This document shows positions 1 through 5,497 of a stretch of 8,227 nucleotides of DNA, piece after piece (the first letter of the stretch is position 1; each line of letters begins with the position of its first letter). The stretch is from JBAYNW01 sp041678605 (lineage in GTDB: Bacteria > Cyanobacteriota > Vampirovibrionia > Gastranaerophilales > Gastranaerophilaceae). The translations under genes were made by a program, and so were the position numbers. Under the pieces are notes generated by a model. It searched no databases. It was not told the origin of the DNA and saw only the letters and a list, made by a program, of their open reading frames with translations. The stretch spans positions 1 through 8,227 of the forward strand of contig JBAYNW010000047.1 in NCBI GenBank assembly GCA_041678605.1, in the 5' to 3' direction.

Positions 1-17
1 TACTGTACTAAACTCAT
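1..17 (-). CDS. 5' end of an unidentified gene, cut by the window edge
   Basis: Only the start codon and the next four codons (Met-Ser-Leu-Val-Gln) lie inside the window, so no function can be given. The start is well supported. A perfect Shine-Dalgarno site AGGAGGG (minus strand, 30 to 24) sits 6 nt before the ATG at 17-15, and a strong promoter lies further upstream. The gene runs in the same direction as the glycosyltransferase/deacetylase operon but has its own promoter about 150 bp after that operon ends, so it is probably a separate transcription unit. Confidence 0.55.
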
Positions 18-27
18 CTAAAACCCT

Positions 28-49
28 CCTGTAATATTACTTTTACAGG
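28..49. promoter_or_regulatory. inverted repeat at the predicted transcription start; possible operator
   Basis: CCTGTAA (28-34) and TTACAGG (43-49) are perfect 7-bp inverted arms around an 8-nt spacer. The left half also contains a 10-bp perfect palindrome, GTAATATTAC (31-40). The repeat lies between the -10 box and the Shine-Dalgarno site and shares three bases with the latter. Because transcription is predicted to begin inside the upstream arm, a DNA-binding repressor site is more likely than an RNA hairpin. The protein that would bind is unknown. Confidence 0.4.
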
Positions 50-53
50 TATT

Positions 54-82
54 ATTATATCAAAAATCAAGCCATTTGTACA
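54..82 (-). promoter_or_regulatory. sigma70-type promoter for the gene at the left edge
   Basis: On the minus strand there is TGTACA (82-77, four of six matches to TTGACA), a 17-bp spacer and a perfect TATAAT (59-54). Transcription would start near 46-47, giving a leader of about 30 nt that holds the AGGAGGG ribosome site. No experimental support; read from sequence only. Confidence 0.6.
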
Positions 83-146
83 TGCTTTTTACGAAATTCC
101 TGACTACTTTTTCCGTAAGCTCACCTTTGAGGAAATTTTGTAGCAT
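60..146 (-). other. possible 28-residue small ORF between genes
   Basis: An ATG at 146-144 opens a 28-codon frame ending in TGA at 62-60. The predicted peptide mixes charged and hydrophobic residues in a helix-like pattern (starts MLQNFLKGEL, ends YKWLDF), which looks more protein-like than expected of AT-rich spacer. Against it: the frame is short, no clear Shine-Dalgarno site precedes the ATG, and its 3' end overlaps the promoter of the next gene. It could be a small gene, a remnant of a lost gene, or chance. Confidence 0.2.
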
Positions 147-204
147 TTCTTAATGTTATGCCGTCAAAATTCGACCAAAAAATCGCATTTTTTTAAATTT
201 AACC

Positions 205-936
205 TCAGTACAACTCGCAAATCTTTTTAAAATCATCCACGCTCAAGACACAAAAGGCTTCGACGTATTTTTTGTCTTTAAACATCCCCCTGTATTGATT
301 TAATCCGATGGCATGATATTCGTAATCCTTTTGTTCGGTCTGTGACTTGTAAGCATTTATCATTGCCTTTTTAGCCTCAATAACTTCTGAAATATCCACA
401 AATGCATTGACAAATCCCAGAGCAGACCAAACTTCATAAAAGCAAATCTGCAAGTCCGGTTTAACCTTGACCCCGCTATCCAAAAGTCTTTTGAGCAAAA
501 GGCCGACAGCTTTATGATCTGGATGCTGGTCTATAATATTGGGTACGAAAATATAATCGTATTTTTCCAAATTAATCGCTTTGAACAAATCAAAACCATC
601 CAGAAGTTTTTTATCTTCCGCCTCCAGAAGAGAATATTCCTTAATCCCCGCAATTCCCATGGCGTTTCTAAATTCCTCTTCGCGAATTTTTACGGCTTGC
701 TCAGGCGGAATATTTTTAATCCCTTTTTTCCCGTCGGTCAACAACATTACCTCGAAAAGGTTCGGAAAAAGGGAAAGAACTCCGCCCATCCCTATACTTT
801 CATCGTCAGGATGAGGGCATAGACATAAACATTTTTGTCCTGACTTAAAAACCAATTCCTTCGGCTTCAAATTTATCGTTGAGGACAGTTTGCTGAATTT
901 ATAAACCAGATTTTTAAATAAAAATTTTTTAATCAC
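205..936 (-). CDS. PIG-L/LmbE family N-acetylglucosaminyl-type zinc deacetylase
   Basis: This 243-residue protein has the marks of the PIG-L (GlcNAc-PI de-N-acetylase/LmbE) fold. The PHPDDE motif is at residues 41-46, a TDG turn at 67-69, and HPDH at 138-141. From the family member MshB, His42, Asp45 and His141 would bind zinc and Asp44 would be the general base. The C-terminal YVEAF (224-228) is also family-like. Members remove N-acetyl groups from amino sugars on glycolipids, antibiotics or thiol precursors. There is no signal peptide, so it should act in the cytoplasm. The start is GTG (936-934), chosen because AAAGGAAAAG precedes it; this site begins just after the glycosyltransferase stop, leaving a 12-bp gap, so the two are surely co-transcribed. 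The partner suggests a nucleotide- or lipid-linked sugar of a surface glycan as substrate. The exact substrate is unknown. Confidence 0.9.
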   Translation of the reverse strand: MIKKFLFKNLVYKFSKLSSTINLKPKELVFKSGQKCLCLCPHPDDESIGMGGVLSLFPNLFEVMLLTDGKKGIKNIPPEQAVKIREEEFRNAMGIAGIKEYSLLEAEDKKLLDGFDLFKAINLEKYDYIFVPNIIDQHPDHKAVGLLLKRLLDSGVKVKPDLQICFYEVWSALGFVNAFVDISEVIEAKKAMINAYKSQTEQKDYEYHAIGLNQYRGMFKDKKYVEAFCVLSVDDFKKICELY

Positions 937-948
937 AAATCTTTTCCT

Positions 949-2049
949 TTATTTTTCACCAACCATGTTGTTTATAATTGTATCAGTAAACTTTTTCCAA
1001 TCAAGCTTTTTTGACATTTCATTAGCATTTTTTGCGATTTCTATGAATTTGTTGTTATCATTAAAGTAAATATCCGTAATTTCCACCAATTTTTGAGACA
1101 GATTTTTCACAGGATTTTTTTCTCTATTAAATACGAATCCATTTTCTCCATCCTTAATAAGTTCTCTTACCCCCGTGGTAGAACTTACAAGACTCGGCTT
1201 GAAGTTTGATGCGGCCTCGGTCACGACTAGCCCGAAAGCTTCATTCAGAGAAGGCAAAACGTAGCAATCAATTGATTTATAAAATTCGCCCATATTTTCC
1301 TGTTTAGGTAAAAGTTCTATGCGATTTTGAAGTCCCAAAAATCTCACCGCTGATTTAAAGAAAAATACTTTGTGAAACTTCGGGAAAATTATTTTGGCCT
1401 TTAATTTGCACAATCTTGGTAATTTTCTCAAGGCGAGCAAAAGCAAATACCCGCCCTTATTAAGCCCTCCGCCTGCCATACTGCCGATTGTAAATTCTTC
1501 ATTTAAACCGGATGTAACAAATTCAGCATGGTTATCGACTGCAGGATGGGATGCAAAAACCTTTTTTTCATCTAGGTTAAAATTTTCTACATAATCTTTT
1601 TTCAGGCTTTCTGAAACGGTAAAAATGGCCTTATTTCGCGGCAGATTTTTTTCCTGAGCGTGAATTTTTTTTGCGTTGTAAATTTTTAAAATTAGCTGAA
1701 GAAATTTGTTTTTGCAGTTTTTGCTCTTGTGTCGGGCAGAATTCGAATGTACTAAATTATTCGCAAAAGGAAGCAAAATGTCACTTGATAATATATAATC
1801 ATAATTTTGTTCTTTTAATTTCTCTTTTAAATCTTTTTCAAATGTTTTTTTGTTGATTACTTTAATTGAATTTACCCCTTGAATTTGGCTTACCTTGCCT
1901 TTTTTGCAGAAAATATCTATATCAAAAAGTTTTGATTCAATAAGCCCGAGGATGAGATTTTTAGTGACCTTATGCCCGCCGCCGGAAAATCCGTTTGCGG
2001 GGAAACATTCATCAAGAGATATTATAATAAGTGCTAACTTTTTTTTCAT
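949..2049 (-). CDS. glycosyltransferase, GT4-type (GT-B fold)
   Basis: With the start used here the protein has 366 residues. A glycine-rich loop GFSGGGHK (about 20-27) follows the first beta strand, as in GT-B enzymes. GSMAGGG opens the second domain (about 189-195). EAFGLVVTE (270-278) is the E-x7-E motif of retaining GT4 enzymes, followed by a TGVRELI-DG stretch that binds the sugar nucleotide. Such enzymes transfer a sugar from a nucleotide donor to a growing glycan on the inner face of the membrane. An in-frame ATG exists at 2085 (378 residues), but ATG 2049 is preferred: it has a purine-rich AAGGGAAAGAG upstream and begins directly before the family's first strand. It is the first gene of an operon with the deacetylase. 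The sugar and acceptor cannot be read from sequence. The pairing resembles bacillithiol BshA/BshB, but the N-terminus does not look like BshA. Confidence 0.88.
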   Translation of the reverse strand: MKKKLALIIISLDECFPANGFSGGGHKVTKNLILGLIESKLFDIDIFCKKGKVSQIQGVNSIKVINKKTFEKDLKEKLKEQNYDYILSSDILLPFANNLVHSNSARHKSKNCKNKFLQLILKIYNAKKIHAQEKNLPRNKAIFTVSESLKKDYVENFNLDEKKVFASHPAVDNHAEFVTSGLNEEFTIGSMAGGGLNKGGYLLLLALRKLPRLCKLKAKIIFPKFHKVFFFKSAVRFLGLQNRIELLPKQENMGEFYKSIDCYVLPSLNEAFGLVVTEAASNFKPSLVSSTTGVRELIKDGENGFVFNREKNPVKNLSQKLVEITDIYFNDNNKFIEIAKNANEMSKKLDWKKFTDTIINNMVGEK

Positions 2050-2108
2050 ATTGTCTCTTTCCCTTATTAGTAATCCATTTTCCATCCATCATTAACAATC
2101 ATTTCATA

Positions 2109-2137
2109 ATTTTAACCCCATTTTATTATTTTGTCAA
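2109..2137 (-). promoter_or_regulatory. sigma70 promoter of the glycosyltransferase-deacetylase operon
   Basis: On the minus strand a perfect TTGACA (2137-2132) is followed by a 17-bp spacer and TAAAAT (2114-2109, five of six). Transcription would start near 2102, leaving a leader of about 53 nt before the preferred ATG at 2049. The -35 box sits in a 13-bp palindrome, ATTTTG-T-CAAAAT (2128-2140), which in AT-rich DNA may be chance. Confidence 0.7.
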
Positions 2138-2148
2138 AATTATTTGTG

Positions 2149-2168
2149 ATTGTTTACACAAAAACAAT
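2149..2168. promoter_or_regulatory. 20-bp inverted repeat over the promoter; candidate operator
   Basis: ATTGTTT (2149-2155) and AAACAAT (2162-2168) are perfect inverted arms around 6 bp. The site covers the -35 box TTTACA and half the spacer of the plus-strand promoter. It lies 12 bp upstream of the -35 box of the divergent promoter, so one regulator could control both directions. The regulator is unknown. Confidence 0.4.
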
Positions 2169-2180
2169 TTTTGTTATAAA
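2153..2180 (+). promoter_or_regulatory. sigma70 promoter of the membrane-anchored protein gene
   Basis: TTTACA (2153-2158, five of six) and TATAAA (2175-2180, five of six) are separated by 16 bp. Transcription would start near 2187, which leaves room for the GGGGAA ribosome site before the ATG at 2205 but almost none before the ATG at 2190. This decides the start chosen for the downstream gene. The promoter is back-to-back with the glycosyltransferase promoter; the two -35 boxes are 15 bp apart. Confidence 0.6.
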
Positions 2181-2204
2181 GTTAAAAGTATGGGGAATCG
2201 CGGA

Positions 2205-3956
2205 ATGAAAAAAAATAAATTATACTTTCTAATTTTTGGTGTTGTTTTATTTATTCTAATAATTTTCAAAAGCAATTTTGTTGAATTTGTGTATACAAGT
2301 CCAAGCCTGAACACAGAGGTTTTGCCATACATTTCCAAAACCATATCAAAAATTGACGAAGGTATTGATTATGCAGTAAAAAATACAAACCCAAGCGGGT
2401 CAAAAATGCAGGTTTTATACAAAAATGCTTATGGTTCAGGATTTTTGAAGCACAATCCAATCCCAAATGACCTTGATTATTCCGTCGGAATTCATCTGGG
2501 AAAATATTACTACAACGGGGGAAATGCCAAAGAAATAGCTAAAGATATGGAAGATAAAATGTCCACTTTTGAAGTGGAATTTTACGGTTATATTTATAAT
2601 CAGGATAAAGATTTGGTTTCGAACTACACTTCAATGAGTGCAATAATTTCACTTGACAGGCAAAAAGAAGCAAAAATAAATTCAATGTCCTATTGTTTGG
2701 ATAAAATTTTTGGGAATAAAGATTATATATTCTATACGATTAAAGATTTGGGTAATAATAAAAAACTCAAATATCCATTTCCTCTCAAATCAGATGAAAT
2801 TTTGCTTGAAAATTATGCCCCGCTGCAGCTTTTTACAACAAAATTAAAGTACGGCAAGGATACGACAGAGTTTTTGAGAGAAATAACAATCGTTTTAGAC
2901 TTTTTTGCTGATATTGAAAACACCCAAACAAAGCAGGTTAAACATATTGAAATAGTTTCAGAATCCTTTGTCGGACAAAAGTTTCAGCTGTCAAGAAGAT
3001 TTTTTGTTCCGATTGTGTTTGTAGGCGAAAATTCAGCAAAATATCTGAAAAATTTAGATTTTTTAAATGATGACAACGAATACATTGAACATCGCCTGCT
3101 CAATTTCAGAAGGCATTTACAGGAATTTTCAAACCTTAATGAAATGCACGAGGCTCCTGTAAAAATGCTCAAAAGGATTTTGCAATGTACTGAATTGATA
3201 GGGCCGGTTCTGGGTAAAAATTTAAAGGAAGAAATTTACCAAACGGTTTCAAAAAACCTTGAAAATAAAAACTTACAAGCCTTGAATGATTATTCAACGG
3301 CTCTGGGAAATTTAATTCAGATTACGCAATTGCCGCGTTTATATTTTCAGGCCGACGAACGCACAGAAATAATTCAGCTGTTGGCATCTATGCAAAATTC
3401 TCTTGAAAAACTGCGAAATAACAAGCAAATTAACCAAAGCGATGTTATCTCTTTATTGAAATTTCAGAAAAATATTGAACGAGAATATTCAAAAATCAAG
3501 ACAAGAAAAGATTTAGACAATTTCAGCCAAAATCTGCTCAAACAAATGGAAATTTACAACAAAAATATCACAAATATATTTGACAAACTCATCCAAAACA
3601 GGGCTGAGCTGATTTCTTACATAAATTTATTTGATGACATTTATACAAATGCGGGATTTCATAAAATTAATCTTTATTGGCTGAACGACAATACTTTAGG
3701 AATCTCAAGAGATAATTTTACCAACAAAATAAACCCCTCTCAAATAAAAAAAATGGCACTTGAAAACGATTTGCCGGATGTAAATTATAAATTGATAAAC
3801 CCGAAACAAGCTCCGCAAATTACTGTGCGATATTCCGTCTGGGTCAAGTATAACCCCACAAAACAAGAGGAAGGAAATTGGCAAAAATTGCGGCGGCAAC
3901 TTTTAGAGGATAAAAAGAATTTTAAAATAAAAAGAAAATTCATTCCAAAATTCTAG
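2205..3956 (+). CDS. membrane-anchored protein of unknown function with a nucleotidyltransferase-like motif
   Basis: I do not recognise this 583-residue protein. A basic start (MKKNK) and one hydrophobic segment (about 6-21) without a cleavage site suggest an N-terminal anchor with the bulk outside the cytoplasm. Residues 76-92 read YGS, ten residues, then DLDY. This fits the nucleotidyltransferase signature hG[GS]-x(9-13)-Dh[DE]h, with strand-like flanks on both sides. A third acidic residue could be Asp232 in a hydrophobic strand. Residues about 340-470 look helical and partly coiled-coil, and the last 30 are strongly basic. The ATG at 2205 is chosen because GGGGAA lies 7 nt upstream and the promoter ends at 2180; the ATG at 2190 would be nearly leaderless, and the frame stays open back to 2031. 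It overlaps the flippase gene tail-to-tail by 17 bp. An active nucleotidyltransferase outside the cytoplasm would be odd, so the motif may be a coincidence or a relic fold. Confidence 0.75.
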   Translation: MKKNKLYFLIFGVVLFILIIFKSNFVEFVYTSPSLNTEVLPYISKTISKIDEGIDYAVKNTNPSGSKMQVLYKNAYGSGFLKHNPIPNDLDYSVGIHLGKYYYNGGNAKEIAKDMEDKMSTFEVEFYGYIYNQDKDLVSNYTSMSAIISLDRQKEAKINSMSYCLDKIFGNKDYIFYTIKDLGNNKKLKYPFPLKSDEILLENYAPLQLFTTKLKYGKDTTEFLREITIVLDFFADIENTQTKQVKHIEIVSESFVGQKFQLSRRFFVPIVFVGENSAKYLKNLDFLNDDNEYIEHRLLNFRRHLQEFSNLNEMHEAPVKMLKRILQCTELIGPVLGKNLKEEIYQTVSKNLENKNLQALNDYSTALGNLIQITQLPRLYFQADERTEIIQLLASMQNSLEKLRNNKQINQSDVISLLKFQKNIEREYSKIKTRKDLDNFSQNLLKQMEIYNKNITNIFDKLIQNRAELISYINLFDDIYTNAGFHKINLYWLNDNTLGISRDNFTNKINPSQIKKMALENDLPDVNYKLINPKQAPQITVRYSVWVKYNPTKQEEGNWQKLRRQLLEDKKNFKIKRKFIPKF

Positions 3957-5394
3957 CCCGAAATTGCCACGTTATCAGGTAACTCAGGGCAAAAAACACC
4001 ACTATTTTTGCGATGCTTAAATAGTCACTCAATCCGTTTGGCCCAAATAACAAGAAAACGAAAGAAAAGCTTGTTAATGCTATCAATACGGCCGCAGTAG
4101 CACTTTTAAAAACTTTTTTGGGGATTATATAATCTATCGAATTAAATTTGATTAGTGAATTTGCAATAATCAGAAGAAGAATGGAGAAAAGCATTACAAT
4201 CCCAACCGCCAGAATGTGGAATTTGGGAATTAAAATTATGTTCAAGCCGAGAGAAATCAACCCGACGATAAGACTCAAAACCATTTCAACATAAGTTTTA
4301 TTTTTCAAATGGTATTTTATGTTTATCAGTTTTAATAATTCATGCCCGAAAATTGAAACGGCAAAAAACGGCAACAAGACGCAAGCCTGAGAATATTTTT
4401 CGGACAAGAAAATATTAGAAATTTCTCTTGAAAAAAGAGAAAAGACAGCAACAAACGGAATAAAAATTACAAAATAAAGCTGAATTGTATTTGTAACAAA
4501 TTCCTTTATAATTCGCTTTTTCTCAAATTGCTTGATTATAGTAGGGAAAACAGAAAACAAAAATGTCGAAAACATGGCCGCCAAAATGCTTGTTGTAAAA
4601 AACCATGCAATGCCGGCGATTGCTGTATCGGTAAAGTAATGATCGTACTGAAAAATAAATTTGTTTACGTGAAAAACAGACCAAAGGCTTACATTGGTTA
4701 TAATTAACGGAAGGCTGTATTTCAGGCTTTCTTGTAACATACTGGGGGTTAATTTTAGGCTTAATTTGTTTTTCAAATCGATTTGTTTCAGAATGTACAA
4801 ATCAATGGCAAAAATACTCATAGACATTGCTGTCAGAATAGAAAAAACATGCTCCCAGATGTTTGAAAATACTAAAAACAGACATAACAAAGAAATTTGG
4901 TAAATAATTATGCTGAAAGTGTACAAAAACGGTTTGTTAAAAATTCTGAGCATCTGATAAAGAAATTGCCTTAGCCCGCAGGGAATTACCAAAAACAATG
5001 TCAAAAGAAGAATATTTTTAGCAATAAAAAATTTGGCACAAATCAAGTCAGAAAAACAAAAATACAATACAAAAATTAAAGTATATGAAATAATTGTCAT
5101 AAAAAATATATTGGAGAAAAAGCTTTCCAACTCATTTTTTCTTTTATATTTAACCCAAAATCTTAAGGTGGTTTTGCTTATCCAATCAGTAGAACAGGTA
5201 CATACAAGATTTAAAATTCCTATACTTATTTGAAAAATCCCCATTTCGCCCGAAGATAAAACATGAGCAAAAAACGGGATTATTACCAAAGAATTCAAAA
5301 TTATAAAAAATCTTGACGGCAAATATTTTAGAAAAACATCCCAAATAATAAAATAATTCTTTGATAAAACCGACTCTCTCATAGATTTAATCAT
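3940..5394 (-). CDS. oligosaccharide/polysaccharide flippase (Wzx-like, MVF/MOP superfamily)
   Basis: A 484-residue, very hydrophobic protein with about 14 predicted membrane segments (roughly 29-49, 58-75, 95-118, 126-142, 158-177, 183-202, 226-246, 259-284, 305-325, 336-355, 370-390, 394-412, 430-450 and 460-477). Family-like stretches are the N-terminal helix ending SSGEMGIFQ (47-55), KYSLPLIITNVSLW (225-238) opening the second half, and LNIILIPKF (384-392). Members flip undecaprenyl-linked sugar units from the inner to the outer leaflet of the inner membrane for LPS O-antigen or capsule assembly. The usual Asp in the LPL...D-RF region is Asn244 here. The start at 5394 has no clear Shine-Dalgarno site; the next Met (5382) has none either, so the start is uncertain by a few residues. 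It lies near the glycosyltransferase and deacetylase on the same strand, but the unknown plus-strand gene separates them, so it has its own promoter. Confidence 0.88.
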   Translation of the reverse strand: MIKSMRESVLSKNYFIIWDVFLKYLPSRFFIILNSLVIIPFFAHVLSSGEMGIFQISIGILNLVCTCSTDWISKTTLRFWVKYKRKNELESFFSNIFFMTIISYTLIFVLYFCFSDLICAKFFIAKNILLLTLFLVIPCGLRQFLYQMLRIFNKPFLYTFSIIIYQISLLCLFLVFSNIWEHVFSILTAMSMSIFAIDLYILKQIDLKNKLSLKLTPSMLQESLKYSLPLIITNVSLWSVFHVNKFIFQYDHYFTDTAIAGIAWFFTTSILAAMFSTFLFSVFPTIIKQFEKKRIIKEFVTNTIQLYFVIFIPFVAVFSLFSREISNIFLSEKYSQACVLLPFFAVSIFGHELLKLINIKYHLKNKTYVEMVLSLIVGLISLGLNIILIPKFHILAVGIVMLFSILLLIIANSLIKFNSIDYIIPKKVFKSATAAVLIALTSFSFVFLLFGPNGLSDYLSIAKIVVFFALSYLITWQFRARILE

Positions 5395-5431
5395 AGCAAG
5401 AACAAAAATATCGGCAATATTTTGTGAAAAG

Positions 5432-5449
5432 TAATATTAATTTATATTA
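5432..5449. promoter_or_regulatory. imperfect 18-bp palindrome in the divergent flippase/TPR promoter region
   Basis: TAATAT (5432-5437) and ATATTA (5444-5449) are inverted arms; the inner six bases (TAATTT) pair except at one position. The site ends one base before the -35 box of the TPR operon. The region is very AT-rich, so it may be only an UP-like or curved element rather than an operator. Confidence 0.25.
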
Positions 5450-5450
5450 T

Positions 5451-5479
5451 TTGCCCTCATTTTAATTTTTTGATAGAAT
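5451..5479 (+). promoter_or_regulatory. probable sigma70 promoter of the TPR-lipoprotein operon
   Basis: TTGCCC (5451-5456, four of six) and TAGAAT (5474-5479, five of six) are spaced by 17 bp. Transcription would start near 5486, only about 12 nt before the GTG start and inside the GAGG (5484-5487) that would serve as ribosome site. The real start of transcription may therefore lie a few bases earlier, or the leader is very short. Confidence 0.45.
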
Positions 5480-5497
5480 AAATGAGGCTAATACAAA

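Noticed and set aside
110..135. Possible terminator hairpin after the deacetylase gene (TTTC...CTCA-loop-TGAG...GAAA)
   Set aside because: The stem is weak and bulged, and no clear U-run follows it on the minus strand.
205..2049. Calling the pair bshA/bshB (bacillithiol synthesis)
   Set aside because: The glycosyltransferase lacks the BshA-like N-terminus, no bshC is present, and the neighbourhood points to surface glycans.
2031..2204. N-terminal extension of the anchored-protein frame back to an ATG at 2031, or a start at 2190
   Set aside because: The extension would run across both divergent promoters and into the opposing gene, and would put a second hydrophobic stretch before the anchor. 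The ATG at 2190 would sit only a few bases after the predicted transcription start and lacks a ribosome site.
3917..3941. GAATTTT...AAAATTC inverted repeat near the convergent gene ends, as a bidirectional terminator
   Set aside because: It is purely AT-rich apart from one pair, has an 11-nt loop and lies inside coding sequence, so it is too weak to call.
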